Shown piece by piece: positions 9,929 through 23,710 of a stretch of 64,000 nucleotides of DNA. The stretch's first letter is position 1; every line of letters begins with the position of its first letter. Made by a program: the position numbers and the translations under genes. The notes under the pieces were generated by a model that saw only the letters and a program-made list of their open reading frames with translations, ran no database searches and was not told the origin of the DNA. Location of the stretch: contig NMRB01000117.1 of the NCBI GenBank assembly GCA_002633025.1, positions 372,815 to 436,814 on the forward strand, in the 5' to 3' direction. The DNA comes from Notospermus geniculatus (lineage: Eukaryota > Nemertea > Pilidiophora > Heteronemertea > Lineidae).

Positions 9929-11532
9929 AATAAATGTTTATAAATATATCCCAGCTACTCAACATATTTTTATGCTGATAGAAAATGACGTCACAAATCA
10001 GAATAATCTTACAAAAATCGCATTTTACAACAACCACAGAGCAAGTCCCCAGCAAATCTGTCAGTATATCGCTACATAATTTATCCATCTACGTTCACAG
10101 CCACTAAAAACGTGAACCAACCGTCCGGTATATTCCATCTGAACATTAGGTGCATATTTCCTATGAGTCCAGTTCTATTGACTGACCCGTGACAAGTCTT
10201 TGGCTAGCTTCGCTGTTGACCGCTACGCGGCGCGTTGGGCCCTTGCGTCGAGGGTCGTTTTGTTTACGTTTCGGTGTGTACACGAATTTGAATGCACAGT
10301 TTAACATAGGCCTGCTCAATTGTCCAAACTCTTCTCCCGTGAACTACGCCGCAAGGCTTGTAAATGAGATTTCTTGTTTACACTTCTCAGAAGAAATTTA
10401 CCAAGAGGAAATGTCGTCAAGAAAAGGTCATCATTGCAGACGACAGTATGTCATCTGTCGACGTACGAGATGAAAATGTAAATGTTCTGTAATACATCTT
10501 GACGTCATCGCTAATACATGTATACAAATCTCATCATCGTAACCAAACATCAGTTATGTTCTGTTAAATCATGATCATGCCACATGCCTGAACGGACTTC
10601 ATATCAAGCTATTAGTAATTGAATGGCTAATTACAGATCATGCGTGGAATTGTACATTGGCCAAATGCAACATCATCTAATGTTATGATCCATCAAACCG
10701 ACAAAGCTGTCAGGTCTGTTCTAGATAAATGGACTTTCAATGGAGCAATTAAGTAACAAGAAATATCGTAGAGAGTTGATACCAAATACGGATCGCACTC
10801 AAAATCTGTTGTTTTTACTGAGTAAGTCGATTTGACTTACAAAATGTAGGCGTACTAAATCCACTCGCATTCTTTGCAAAAATAAATGCATTCCAGTCAA
10901 GTATTTTTTGCAGCAAAAATTCTGCTGTACTGATAGGGCGTACAATCCGCGATGATTCAGAAAATTGACATACGTCCCATGTGTTTGTCAAAAATATAGA
11001 GCAATCTCTATTGGAATGTTGAAATTGCATGACTCGGAGCAGATTGTCAATCAGTCACCTAGGCAACACGATAGCGTTGGATTATTCGATTTGCGACCAT
11101 CGGAAAACTTAATTTTGATGAACTAGTGACTCGGGAGTTTTTAACAGCATCATGGATCCTTCCTCGATACGAGTAATTAGGAGAAATCTACAGTTTGGTT
11201 GAATTTTTTAAGGGGGATGAGCAGCTTCTTAAATTTTGTATCCTGCTGTATTTTTAAGGGAAAGGCAGAAATGCCCTTAATTTGAATTCATCAAAGCTGT
11301 TCACTTATGCTTCAGCTATCTACTTCGAGGCTGCCAGTAGGCCTACTTTGCTTCTCCACCTGAAGGTTTTCTCTCTTGGCTCTCGTGTGCATTTCACCAT
11401 TATTGCTCTCCTTTGGCTGCGTTACAAAGAGCTTGGCCTACACAGTAGGCCCTATACGGACATGCCGCGAACCTTTGTGCACGCATGGAGAGCCTTTCTT
11501 AACCGGTGTATAGCGCTACATGTATGTACGCT
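9929..11532. other. No gene recognised
   Basis: AT-rich sequence with short ORFs only. The longest plus ORF (10189-10473) shows no family motif and no supporting splice structure. Confidence 0.45.
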
Positions 11533-11661
11533 TAAAGGCGCAGCTCCACGTGACAGTTTTCTATCGAAAGTTTGCTGTCAGATAGTCAATTATTGCTGTC
11601 TGACAGCAATATCTGAAAGCAAACTTTCGATAGAAAACTAACACGTGGAGCGGTGCCTTTA
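11533..11661. mobile_element. Foldback, TAAAGGCrC family
   Basis: The left arm (aaaggcgcagctccacgtg, then ttttctatcgaaag) is mirrored on the right (ctttcgatagaaaa, then cacgtggagcggtgccttt). A TA on each side fits a TA target. The outer ends match the element at 55922-56107, so the two appear to be one family. Confidence 0.8.
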
Positions 11662-12297
11662 CGCCGAGACCAGTGACACAACCGTCTGCTCATTGGTTTC
11701 TTCGGCCGAGTTGCCCTGGAGAGCCAACTCCCACGAGAAAAACCCTCAGTTGGAGGAACGCCTTAAGACAGTTAAAGTCGCGAAGCAATCTAGACAGTCC
11801 TCACATCATTTCCTTTACCAACTCTCCCTACTTCAGAATTCGAAAAATCTGTTACCATACGGACCACACGCATGGTAAGAAACAGCTTCAAGGAATATGC
11901 AAATAAGCTCATGTGGCCTCGAGGGATCTACGAATGGATTCATTCCTCCCGAAGAAATTGCTAGAAATGCGCTTTTCCCCTATTCGTATTTGAATAAATC
12001 ACTAGATGTATGCGCGCAATAGACCAGTCAGCGAATACCACCAATATTCAGACTGGTTATGAAGAAACTGAGAAAACATCTCGCTCCGCTCTACATCATT
12101 CCATTCCCGAGAGAGGGACGTTCCATTTCTATCCTTGACAGAAAGTAGGAGATAAGAATGCTGTGATTGATGCATCTCTCCCCGGACGGTACGCCGGAAT
12201 GAGCCGTGCATCCCGGCAACCACTGTGCAGTATCTCCGCTGTCCTTATCAGATGAGGACAAGGTCAATGATTTTATATACACTAGCTTATTACTTTC

Positions 12298-12780
12298 CAC
12301 AATGTAACATCAACATTTATCGTGAGTATAGGCTGGCAATTTTCCTCTTTCCAGTCAGCAGGACAGAGTGTAACATCAACATTTAGTTTCAAGTATAGGC
12401 TAGCAATTTTCCTCTTTCCAGTCAGGAGGACAGAGTGTGACATCAACATTTAGTTTCAAGTATAGGCTGGCAATATTTTCCTCTTTCCAGTCCCACCAGT
12501 AGGTCACAATGTGACATCAACATTATCAGATGAGGAAAGGTCAATGATTTAGTTTATTACTTTCCACAATGTAACATCAACATTTATCGTCATTCAAGTA
12601 TGGGCTGACAATTTTCCTCTTTTCAGTCAGTAGCACAGTGTAACATCAACATTTATTCTCAAGTATAGGTTGGCAATTTTCCTCTTTCCAGTCCCGGCAG
12701 TAGGTCACAATGTAACATCAACATTTATTTTCAAGAGTGAGTTGGCATCCTCTCTTTTCAGTCAGTTGGCCACATTTGTA
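12298..12780. repeat. Degenerate tandem array, unit about 60-75 bp
   Basis: About seven diverged units built from gtaacatcaacattta, caagtataggctggcaa and ttttcctctttccagtc. Some units also carry a tcagatgaggaaaggtcaatga block that matches 12247-12270. Period and composition vary by unit. No coding sense is evident. Confidence 0.85.
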
Positions 12781-12832
12781 CAAAGTGTTCCACGGGTAGT
12801 GCACAGTACCTGCACATACATGCTGTTCACTA

Positions 12833-13102
12833 CACTGAAAAAAAAATCCTAATCATGTTGAGTACTTTCGGGGTACTCGTTTTGTCCGTGAGATGAGTAG
12901 AAAGGTACTCATATTGAGTAGAAAGGTACTTATAGCGAGTAGAAAGATACTCATAGCGAGTAGCAAGGAACTCCAAATGCAGCTCCTTGGCCCGATGAGT
13001 ACCCAATTAGTACCCAATTAGTACCTTTCTACTCATCTCACGGACAAAATGACTGATGAGTAGCCCAAAGTACTCAACATGAGCCGGAATTTTTTTTCAG
13101 TG
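12833..13102. mobile_element. MITE with CACTGAAAAAAA termini and TA target duplication
   Basis: Termini CACTGAAAAAAA and TTTTTTCAGTG are flanked by TA (12831-12832 and 13103-13104). Inner arms pair: a left tgttgagtacttt block with a right aaagtactcaaca block, and a left tgtccgtgagatgagtagaa block with a right ttctactcatctcacggaca block. TA targets and these ends suggest mobilisation by a Tc1/mariner-type transposase. Confidence 0.85.
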
Positions 13103-13104
13103 TA

Positions 13105-13965
13105 TGATGCACAACTAAGAACTACGTATATTGCCACATCAACTCTCTATAATGACTGAGAGATAATGGCAACGACCTCATCACGCCACCTATTGCCCCC
13201 AAGGGAACATACTTATGGCGCACGCAGCGATAATTGCGCACAACTCCACATCCATCATCAGAAAAGTGTCAGAATTTTGTGCCGTGGGACGTCATGCCAG
13301 ACGCTGAAGCTCAAGGCACATATGTCAGTTCTTGCCAAAAATTATGACTTTCAATAAGATGACAGATTCAACAGCAACGACGAGCCATGGTCTTCCGTGT
13401 ATTTCAGTGTTTCCGTGTCAGAGATAGCTAGAGAGACCACGACTTTCCAAAAAGGGAATGAACAAAAGTCTGTTACTCCTGTTTCATATTGTACCCATGA
13501 GGGGAAACCCTGATAAACGGGAACACCCTGGTACTTTACCCCTGTACGGTCGTACGTTTGGAAAAAAACTGTTGTTGACAGACACCAAACTTTTGTGTAA
13601 ATTGACTCCGCCATGACTAACAACGTCTAATTCTGCAACAACCAGTCATTATAGGCATAACTCAGTGTGGAAAAAAGTGACAGTCACGCCACATACTGCC
13701 TGGAGATAGATCAAAAGAACGTTGATAAGGTACAATTTTAAAATCAATATCCAGATTAACCCTAAAAGACTTTATTGCATGATGTGACAAAACATTGGCG
13801 CTTAATTCTAATGGTACTCCCTTTGATAAAAACAATACACAAATACTCTATTCCAAAATCATGTAATTTTACCACCATCCGATGTTTGTCCATCTCAGGT
13901 CATTGGGGACGCCTGTAGCTCAATCATCATAAGAAAATTCATCCAAAATGATCATCTAATAGTAC
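13105..13965. other. No gene recognised
   Basis: Only short ORFs on both strands. No motif, hairpin or array was seen. Confidence 0.4.
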
Positions 13966-14130
13966 ATGATGGATAGCTGTGTTCAGAATGAAAAATACCA
14001 CGAACCCAGCAAAGATGCCGACGAGTACAATATCACACAATGGATCATCAATGACGTCAAGAGCCGGTTTGCCATACTGACTTTATTCATCCGGGAAGCC
14101 TTCCCGATCGATCAAGCTAATCAATACTGG

Positions 14131-14625
14131 TCATCGCCCACAGGAGATAGGAGCCAATATCAAGTTATCCTCCGGGTAGACCAACCTCATATTGGACATA
14201 CAAGGAAGTATAATGGATGTCTTCTGTTTAAAAAGCCGATTGGAACACATTGGGCTGGATTCAATATCCTTTGGAGCAAGAAAGGATAGGCCCGGGGCGC
14301 CGTGCAGCAGTTTGAGAATATCATTGGCTGAATTTAGCCTCCCATTCACCATTTGGTTGATTTGAAGGCCTATCGTTTGAGACACCATTGGCTCCATCCT
14401 GAGAATATCAGGCGTTCTTAGTGCTCGCTACCTTCGTCTGCGGTGACGAAGGGAGCGAGCAGTAAGAACGCCTGATATTCTCAGGATGATTGGCTCCAGT
14501 GTTAGCGTCCTTTTGCCAACTGGCCTGCATTCTTCAGATGCTATTTTACTCATACAAATGGAGTTTTCAAGGATCATCATGTGAAATGCTTTTGAAAGAA
14601 AAGATCCTTTTTGTGAAATCACCAT
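14131..14625 (-). pseudogene. Unidentified minus-strand ORF split by a 94-bp foldback
   Basis: Two minus-strand reading frames (14625 down into the element, and 14397 down to 14131) are in the same frame. They are separated only by the foldback 14395-14488 plus one copy of its 8-bp target duplication (102 bp in all), which brings an in-frame stop. Without the insertion the frame would be about 130 codons. I recognise no family, and it may have been non-coding to begin with. Confidence 0.2.
14395..14488. mobile_element. 94-bp foldback with 8-bp target duplication
   Basis: Termini CATCCTGAG and CTCAGGATG have arms that continue through gaatatcaggcgttctta and its mirror taagaacgcctgatattc, then a gcgctcgct-like and gacgaag stem. 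It is flanked by ATTGGCTC on both sides (14387-14394 and 14489-14496). An 8-bp target duplication points to hAT-type mobilisation. Confidence 0.85.
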
Positions 14626-14821
14626 TTCTGACCTTCAGCGCATCCCTAAAGAACGAGACGAGTCAGACCTATGGAATGACCAGCTTGATACAGAGATGTA
14701 CATGTACTTGAATCGAATTCAGAGGATTCAGATCTGCCAAGTCCGAAATAAGAGTACTAGTCCTCCCAGCAGAATTGAATGCAAAGAGTTACGTTCGATA
14801 TAAAAAAAATGTGCCTTTAGT

Positions 14822-15280
14822 ACTGGTACGTGGCATCATCAGACCACTGCGGAGCACACCTATTCACCAGCTATTCACTGTCAGTTCAATATTCAATATT
14901 CCAGCGACCCATTTCCATGCCAGGGTTGCCAAGTTGTCTCCCTACGTCAGACACTCGGTATTAAATCTATAACAGGCAGCTACAGCAATCAATGGAGCCC
15001 CATCAATCAGTCATGCATCGGCTGGCACGGAAACCTAAACAAGGACGCTTATGTGGGGGCATTCTACGTCTGTAGCAGATGGTTCCAATCCCTTGATGAA
15101 ATTTGCTTGGTCGCCTCAGCACGGTTATGGCCATAACAATCACCATTTCTTCATAATGTTTCCTGCAGAATCATGAGGGGGACTGGGAGAGTTTGACAAT
15201 CTTGCTGCCGCCCTCTTTGGGGAGGCAGTGTAACTACAACATTGTCCTCCGAGGTGCAATGAACTTAAATACTCCTCATT
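14822..15280 (+). pseudogene. Possible decayed Vps62-like (DUF946) coding fragment
   Basis: A frame from about 14825 to 15137 stays open for roughly 100 codons and includes IGWHGNLNKDAYVGAFYVC. It then ends in a stop. Beyond it, tttcctgcag could be a splice acceptor, followed by NHEGDWESLTILLPP (from 15169), which resembles the HxGDWE motif of Vps62/DUF946-type proteins. A stop soon follows. No start or complete gene is visible, so this is most likely a relic or chance resemblance. Confidence 0.25.
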
Positions 15281-17112
15281 TGATGATATGCTTGAGAAGT
15301 AGTCTCCAATATTTCTACATAACAAGTCATCACCTTTAACACATGCAAATGGACCGCCGTTTTTTGCACTCAAGTACAAGTACATGTATACATGTATGTA
15401 CAAGTAATTTATGTCAAAGCTGGACATTCCTTCATATTGTACACAAAACGGGGACACGCTTTGCCATGTACATTACATGTAACAATGAGTATATGGCTGC
15501 ATAGTCCCCAATTAGTCGGAATAGAACTGACATGTCCGCCGCAAATCGACTAATCGTGGACATTACGTTTGATCCTATTCAAGTGATGTCATCAGCTGAA
15601 AACTATAGTCTATTGACTCTGCATGGATTTTCAATTGGGGGGGGGGGGNGATTACTCATCAGCCATGCGTCTCCCCCTTTAACACGAGTACATTACAAAA
15701 TTATGGCCCATCAACAATTGTACAGTCTACAATCATTAAATATGATTGACTATCAAATGGTTTGCCTGTAGATTGCAGTCTATTTTCACTAATGGCGTAA
15801 TGGCTCGACAGCATTATTAGCCAAATCAATGCTACATACAAATCGGAATGGATATATTGTGTGACCCATTCGGATGGGTAGGACTTACAAGAGGTCAATC
15901 TTGATCCAAATATTATTATTGTGATTACTAGGCCACCTCTGAAGTAGGACCAATAAGTACGTTAGACATGGTTCAAATGGCGTCAGTGATATGGTCATAC
16001 ATGTATACGTATACACGGAGTTTTCAGTGCATGTGTGGGTTATCTCTAATCCCAAATTTGTTGTACATGTACATGTATTATTGGTACCAAACTATTACGG
16101 GTACCGGTTATTGTTGTTACGAAACACTGTTTTTTCGTCTTTTCGCATTGTACCCATGGCAAGTACACAGAGAGCCGCCCACACGGAAGGCAAACATGCC
16201 AACCACACTAGACCTGCAAGAAAATCAACACGGTCTGAATTTTTTTCATATTCAGATGAAAGGGTAGAAAAAGCAATGTTGTTCGCGGCCTATCCATCAC
16301 AAATCACAAGCAGGAAGAAATATGTTCTTTAGGAATGTTTCGCAAACATTCGACTTGCCGTTGTGGCTGCGTCGGGTGCAACATGGTCTGTTCACAATCA
16401 GCGTTTGTAAAGGAGAGTTTTGACATATACTGATCGGAACAACGTAAAACAAATAAAATCTACGGTTGCAATATTTGTTCTATGTTCAACCTTGATATTT
16501 TTCCATGAACTACTAACAAGTAAGTTTTCTTATGATTTTTCATTCTAGGTAACAGTACTTCTGTCACACTATTATTGATGCGACAACATCTTCGGATAAC
16601 ATCTTCGAACCATGTCAACAATGACTTCGTTTTCTCGCAACAATCTACCAAAAATGTCAGATTTTTTTTCTGATCACCAGTTTCCGTGGAGTACTTCCTT
16701 CATTAAATACCTCACACGGTAAATTGCTGTTCGCTATATCTGTCAGACATGGCATTATGATTCCGGTACTGCCGTGTCTATGATTACCCTCTGACTTAAC
16801 ACACGTAAATCATTCAGCGTTGATTGTCTAAAATGACAGCAGCAAAATGATAAGAGCTGAGACGACCAGCCGGAGCCCCCTTATTAGTCTTTTAACTCTA
16901 GTTCTACTGGGGATATACCAGGAGCGAAGGTGTCATGTTCAAGATTTCACCGTTAGAAATCATCCTGAGATTGATTGGGAGCGCCCGTCGTCCATATCTA
17001 GTGTCGGTCACAAGCCGGTGATGCGAATCTGAACCGGGAATCGCAAAGCGTTTTTGTGTAGCAACATTGCGGAACAAAACGGCTGACTGCGCGAGACTAT
17101 CCATAATCACGA
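15281..17112. other. No gene recognised
   Basis: Short ORFs only. It includes a poly-G run with a single N (about 15637-15649) and TACATGTA-rich tracts near 15370-15400 and 16060-16080. Confidence 0.4.
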
Positions 17113-17232
17113 GATCCGAAAAAGCAGCGGATGAAAAACGCGTTGATTGGTCGGTCGCATTCAACAAAAGAGCAATCAATGGTTTTTCAACCAATCAATG
17201 CGTTCTTCAGCAGCTGCTTTTTTTCGGACGAC
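17113..17232. mobile_element. Foldback element
   Basis: The left arm (tccgaaaaagcagc, then gatgaaaaacgcgttgattggt) is mirrored on the right (accaatcaatgcgttcttcagcagctgcttttttcgga) with a few mismatches and a small offset. Confidence 0.75.
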
Positions 17233-19733
17233 CAAGCGATTCGATTATGGACCAAGCACGGCCGGTCTCAGTTACTGTATCAGCCCTACCGGTAAAATTG
17301 GGAACCAATCTTGCGTAGAAGCAGCAACTCGCACATATAGGGACTTGAAAAGAAAATATGGTTATGAGCTACGGAAGCTGACTTCTTCAGCTACACCCAC
17401 GTGCTGGTTACTTATCTGACCACCTGGCAAATATAGCTCATTAAAGGTGCCACGTGTTTCTTCTTCTATTCATAGTGATCACTTACAAGTGACGTCTGAT
17501 ATTTCAAAAGGTAATTTCAAACCGCTGTGGGTGAAAATACTGGGACTGGAACCTCAAAATTGAATCATTCAAATATAGAAGACTTGGAGAAGAAATCTGA
17601 CATTTCAGTTTGTCTCATTACCAAAGGAGAGGTATCAAAATTCAAAGCGAGGCAGAATGTGATCATTAAAAGCCAGGGGTCATCAGAGAAACTCGCAAAA
17701 CACGTCTGATATTAAGCTGGAACCAGACGATGTCTAACAATGTTTTCATCAAGAGTTTGTCTACTCTGACAAAATGACTCACTGGCGTAGATTGTCTATA
17801 GCTTCTCAATCTATTATAAGGAAACCCAAAAAACCGGTCTGTGTTGAGTTGGGAAGGTCAGTGGTTGAACATTCTGGGATGGATACCATTGCTGCTGAGC
17901 AACGTCTTCTTTCTGCAACATGAAGAAGTCGACCCAAACCCATGCCACAATCAAGACATTTCCGACTGCGGCGGTCGAACACTTTTCACCGTTACCATTC
18001 AGTGGCCGCTGGCACGCTAAGCTGGTCAAGCGGGCTATGCCCACAAAAGTCTAGTTAAAGTAATTGTCTGAGAGGATGCGTTTGGTAGTGTTATATCATG
18101 CTTTGACAATGAATGGCCACGACGTCATGTGGGAGAACTCGCAGGCCACCATGTTTCTTGGAAAGGTCACTTATTGTAGCTCACTCGGTTATCAATGAAG
18201 CCGACCATCACCTCCGCTGCGAAGAACGGTAGCTTTCATCAGCAGATACTCCAAACCTGACAAAATTTGTTACGTCATCAAAAGAATATTCCCTAATTAC
18301 AAAAAAAGCATTTATCAGCCTAAAGCAGCGATAACTTCTGATATGTCTGAACAACTAATGACCAAATGCTTCGCTCAAAGTTCAAATACCACTCACGTTG
18401 TCATTGTAAGTGTCTCAAATGTGCTAAAGCGTTCTCTCGTAATTGCCACATTTGTCGCTGATCAAAGGAGGAATTCTCCATTAGCACCCTCCGCGAAAGG
18501 TTTCTTAGATTGCCTTTAGAAAGAGCAAGTGCTTTCTAAGCTTTCAAAGAGCAGTCAAACTTTGAAAGATCACCTCACCTGGTGTTTTCGTGCATATTTT
18601 GGCACATTATGAGCAGTGATAAAACCTATTAACCACGTTCCTTCTTCCACATCGACTGCGGTAATTTTTTGCTGCTGTAACCAAGTGAACTGGAAAGGGG
18701 ACGATTTCCTAACTATTTTACCAAGCAATTTTCAACAGATGACCACCGACAACCGGAAACTGTAACACGAATTTCTCCAGACAGCCAGAAATCTCCAGAC
18801 AGTTCTGATATCGCAGCATGATCACCGTTGTAGAATGTCTGTAATAACGACACTCTCGGGACAGACAATTGCCCTACTCAACGAGAGCCCCTCATTACAT
18901 GTATTTAGAGGAAAATTGAACAGGAGCTAGCTTCAATTTAGGACCAAATTTTGGCGTCCTTTTCTGAGTGGTGTCCTGTAGGCAGACCTGACTACCAACT
19001 TGGAGAGTTTCCTTGTGAGACCGTTTGAACAGCCCAAGTGCAAAGAAGCAATGCCATCTCGTGACAAGTCGCTGAAATGCAACAAGTTATGCTGCCTGTC
19101 GATTTCACAGGTTTATGAGCCACCTACCAGTAAGCAATGAAACTAAACAAAATACTTTTATCCTCAATCACTATGAGTAACTTCCTTGGGAAACTTGGGA
19201 AATTTGAGACTACAGGAAATGATCGCTCACACACCGGATCAAGTACATCAACAGAGGCATGACAGGCAATTTCAAAATGACAAAAAAGTAATAACAAAGT
19301 TGTTATTTTCACCTCTGACGAAGGAAAATGGTGCTGTACAGTGACTACTTTCCCGGAAGTCTTACAATTGCATATGAAATAAAGAATTGTCAGAGATACC
19401 TTTCTTTGAAGTCAACCTAAAGAAATAGCCACGAGTTCCTGAGGACATTTTAGGTTTCTATACGCATCTCCAACGCTCAACAAAACTGGAAAAGCTGCCG
19501 CTGCGAGATTCTCTGGTACATACATTGTATAATTTAATGCCGGACATCCCTTGATTGATGGCGTGCGGCCACAAGCCAGGGTACACTACAGTAGAATGCT
19601 GTGCAAAACTGAAACCAGCAAGTTTAAGGATCTCTTGTGGATGACAAGTAGAAAGAAAAAAAGAAGTGTTGTAGTGTGTCAAGGAAATGGTAATGAAGAA
19701 GGGCAGGTAATGCGAAAAGCTGGGGTGAAGGCT
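17233..19733. other. No gene recognised; spacer before duplication copy 2
   Basis: Only short ORFs on either strand, with no splice-supported or motif-bearing frames. The boundary at 19734 is set only by where the window begins in copy 1, so some of this sequence could also belong to the duplicated unit. Confidence 0.4.
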
Positions 19734-20370
19734 GTGGGAAGTGTGGGAGGTGGGTGTGACGCAATCTGAAGGGTGGAATGACGTGGGATGTGAAATGGCG
19801 GGTTCTGGGACATCGTGGATTGAACTAGGCAAACATGCACGGGCCGTAGAATGGAGGGATGAACGAGGCTAACAGGCTAACATGTAATGGTGGAGATGTG
19901 AAATGAACTCGGCAAACCTGGCAGAGTGTGGAATCTATCAGGAAAATGAATGAAAAAGGAAGGAATGGAGTTGGCTACCAAGACTGGAAAGGACACGACA
20001 GGACGAATAAAGGGAAGATTGAAAGGGTAAATTTCCGTAACAAATTAGAAGACTGAATACGACCAAGTGAGAGAGAAAGTGGGCACAAGAATGTTGGAAT
20101 GTGAATGCGTAAATAGTCAGTGACAGAGGGGGAATTCGTAGGATGGCCATAGGTTGTAAGAGGTGAAATTAAAAAGACTTGAGATGAGTGAAATGAACTG
20201 GTCTCCTCCACAGAGCAGACAAATGGCTATTTTGCCTGTCCCAAGCGCCGTCGTGGGCTTTGCTCCACACATCGATTCATAATCCATGAAAACTGGGTAG
20301 TGGGTCCAACATTGGGCTCACTCTGAGGACAGATGCTGTGAAATCGACACGGGGGAGAGAATGTACCTAC

Positions 20371-20442
20371 CTGTATTTCCGCGTTGATATTCATGCCCGT
20401 TGTCTTAGAGTTGGACCGTCCAGACCTACCCGATGCCGCCAT
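20371..20442 (-). CDS. Possible first coding exon of an unidentified minus-strand gene (copy 2)
   Basis: Duplicate of the 638-709 exon, with identical predicted residues and the same CAG|GTAGGT donor. If real, the following exons should lie between 8282 and 20370 on the minus strand. I could not find a convincing phase-0 partner exon there, so this copy may have lost its downstream part or the exon may not be coding. Confidence 0.3.
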
Positions 20443-23400
20443 GCTACCACCTCTAAGCTCTGGAAAGTCATAATGACAGGTTCTTAGTCATTGTCCTGTA
20501 CCATCGTCTGCCTAGACTAAACATCGTCCCACGTGCATTCTTAAATTCCTGATAGCTAGACCGATAGCCTTCGCCGCCTATATCAGCCATAAAGACCAAC
20601 AATTTACGGGATTTCCCCTCAGCCAGAGCAGCTATTAAACCTCGTTCCTTGGCAACCTGTCTTCACCCACGTTCCGGGAGACACGAGGCCAGCAGTGATG
20701 GCAGTTAGCCTTATCGGACAACATTATCAATTACTAGCTTTCGTAACTATGATTAATAACGCTGTCAGAACTTGATAACAGTAATAATGTCATTTTTCTA
20801 CAAGACCGATGACAGGCACAGCCTGAAAGAGGTACATGTATGATTCAACCAACATCCTGAGGAGGGAATCCAAAGGGATGCAACCATAAAATGCCGGACG
20901 GTGGTTGACGGTAAAATTGATGATCCATCCAAACAAGATGAAGAGATTAGTAGTGTTCGGCATTTAGAGCTGCATCAAATACGACAACTTTGGCTCTTAC
21001 ATTATTGGATGATTTCTACGCCAATCTGTCGAGAACATCAGGCAGGCCCATCGGTAAAACATGCGATTTTCTTAGAATGAATGGTAGAAACTACATGTAC
21101 AGGGAATCTCGTCTACAGCACACGAGTAAAGGCCTGGTAGATTACCGTCCAGTATTATTGCACAATATGGGGCTCAAGTGGGGTCATGTGGTTGTGGCAT
21201 GATGGTTAGAAGAAAAATGGGCAATAAATAATATTGCCAATTTTGATTCTCATATCGTGCATTACTTTCGTCTTTCTTAATGATGTAACCTGGTTATGCA
21301 ATATAGGTTTCTTTGGATCTTGACCACCCACCTTTTTCTGTGTGTGAAGGGTGCTTGAGGGTTTAAATTTCTTTTAATCTCCTGGATTTAGGCCTGGACG
21401 ATGAGAGATGACTGATCATGAGACGTCGGAGCAATGGAATTGTTTCCTTGCATTGTAATGAACAAAGTCTAATGGCATTCACTTGTAAAAAGGCAAAAAC
21501 GAATGGTCATGCGATCTCACTTCAAAAACGGCGGACATGCCGAGTTCATAAAGTAGATTGTTTTTTGTCGGAAGTAACGGTTCTAATGTTCTACACTGGA
21601 TACTCTCGTGATTAAATGCTGATAATCTATTCGATATTCATTTCTTCTTCTCGTCTGCTTTGTGGAATAACGTCTGCCAGTGGAGCGTGAGTGCGTCACA
21701 CGCAACATCTACTGTATATCTCTCTAATCCAGTAATTAATTACATCACCCCTATTCCAGGCGGCCACAACGCCCCTTAGCTTGCGACTTAACCAACTCAT
21801 CTGCCGCTGTGACAGGCAAGATCCCGGATACATCCTTTAGATTAAGTAACTTGGTCTGTTGGCGATGGGATCGCCTGCGTCCTGTTCAGGAATTCCATTG
21901 AGACAGGGCCGTGTCATCCAGAGAATTATCCATTGTACAAGAAAAAGGATGATATTCATGTATTGCCTACATGTATAATTCCATTCGAAGATACTTGTTA
22001 CATGTAAAGACAAGATAAGCAAGTAAAATATGGCTGCGGAAGGTCGGATATGCGAGGGTTAAAATGATTCCTCAGAGAAAGAATCGCCGAAGGGAAACAT
22101 TCCGCTTCGGGGATAACGCTTGGTCTCGTCTGTCTGCGTGAGATAACTGTAATATATGGTAATAGACGGCCGTGGCCGTCGAGTCCAATACACGGAAAAC
22201 CTAGAAGTGAAGTTTTTTTCAGAGTCTATCTGATAATGATTGATAAACAAGTTATTTTTATCACACGGTCGTTACATCAAGATATCACTTAGTCCTACTG
22301 ATCATAACGCTTCTGAAAAAAACAGAACTGTTACGTACTTACTCGAATTCGTCTTACGACTGCATTTTTGCCCATTCCGGCGATTCTCCCACTGTATTGA
22401 CGCGGTGTTTCAAACGAGAGACGAGGGAAATTTTGGCTGTTAGCATAGTTGATAACGTCCCCCATAGGAGGAATTACACTTGCCGGCAACGACATTAAAT
22501 CACTTGGTTATCCCACACATGAGAGGGGTGATGATGAACACTCCGACGACCTCAAGGCTCAAGGTTCTATGGGTTTACGTGATAAAAGAATTGATGGATT
22601 GATGACTGAATTACGAGAGTGATTGGTCAATGGGTCGACTAGCAAATGCTTTTACTTTAGATTTGTACAGAATTTCCTTGTGCATTTATATTGCAAAATT
22701 CAAGTAAAAGCATTCACTAGTCTTATTCATGTGACCCATTATTTATGATAAAAATCCTTACCTTCCACAAATATGCGCCAGTCCTAAAACGTTTTCAAAG
22801 CCGATTTCTTCTCAAAGCCATTTGCCTGTACGAGGCAAGTAAAGGCAACAACGCAGAATAGGAAAACTGTATACATGTACTTTGCTCTGTCGTTACATAA
22901 TCAAAACGTCCAGCCCATAAATCAATACATACGTTCTCCCTAACGGGCAGCTTTTACTTTTAACCATTTTTGACGATTACCTGCGGGGTTTCAATCATTA
23001 CTTACCGTTACCTTACCGAATTATACGGATCAATGTTGCGTTGTAAATAGTTTACAACGCGCATGCAACTATCGCGTTGTCAAAAAAATGTCCAAGCCTT
23101 ACCAGGCAACCGCAGAATCTAATTTCCCCGGATCCTGAGAAGGGATCTTCTTACATGAAAAATAGACTAAAGTCTTCATGTTATCACAATCAGTCAAGCC
23201 AATCAGAAATCATGTCATTTTTTTGTGCAGATTAGATTCTCTATCAGGAGAGGAAGCCTACATTCGGAGCTTGCCTGGTTTGGCCTGGACTTTTTGGGGG
23301 GCATCCTGTAGTGGTGATTCGCCTGCCGTTTCATGGATGGCAACAACGAACAACGAATTCTGATTTCTCACTTATGCATACATGTAGGCATATGAAGTCA

Positions 23401-23710
23401 GTTGAAACAACTATTCCCTGAAAACTGGGCCATGGTTGAATGAGTAACATCCTTCTTGTAAATACATTTTTTCATAAGCGTATATTGTCCGTTATGGGAT
23501 TTCCCCTTTGAAGGTGATTTGTAAATGATATGGGTCAAATATAAATATCAGGAAAGGCTTGAATGAGTACTTATTATCAAATCTACATTAATTGTATACA
23601 CTTGTCTACAGTGCCTACAGTGCCCACAGTGACCTGATATGGTCACAGTGTCAGTTTGATCGCCGCAAGTGACAGATCGGTCATTCATGAGAGCCTAGCA
23701 CGTCCAGAAG
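20443..23710. other. Intergenic region upstream of cGLR copy 2
   Basis: Close match to 710-4322. It lacks the 1472-1667 foldback (empty site 21202-21216) and about 186 bp corresponding to 1889-2074. No gene is visible. Confidence 0.6.

Noticed and set aside
9351-10088. Long reading frames spanning 9488-9928
   Set aside because: They run through the N gap; the residues are placeholders.
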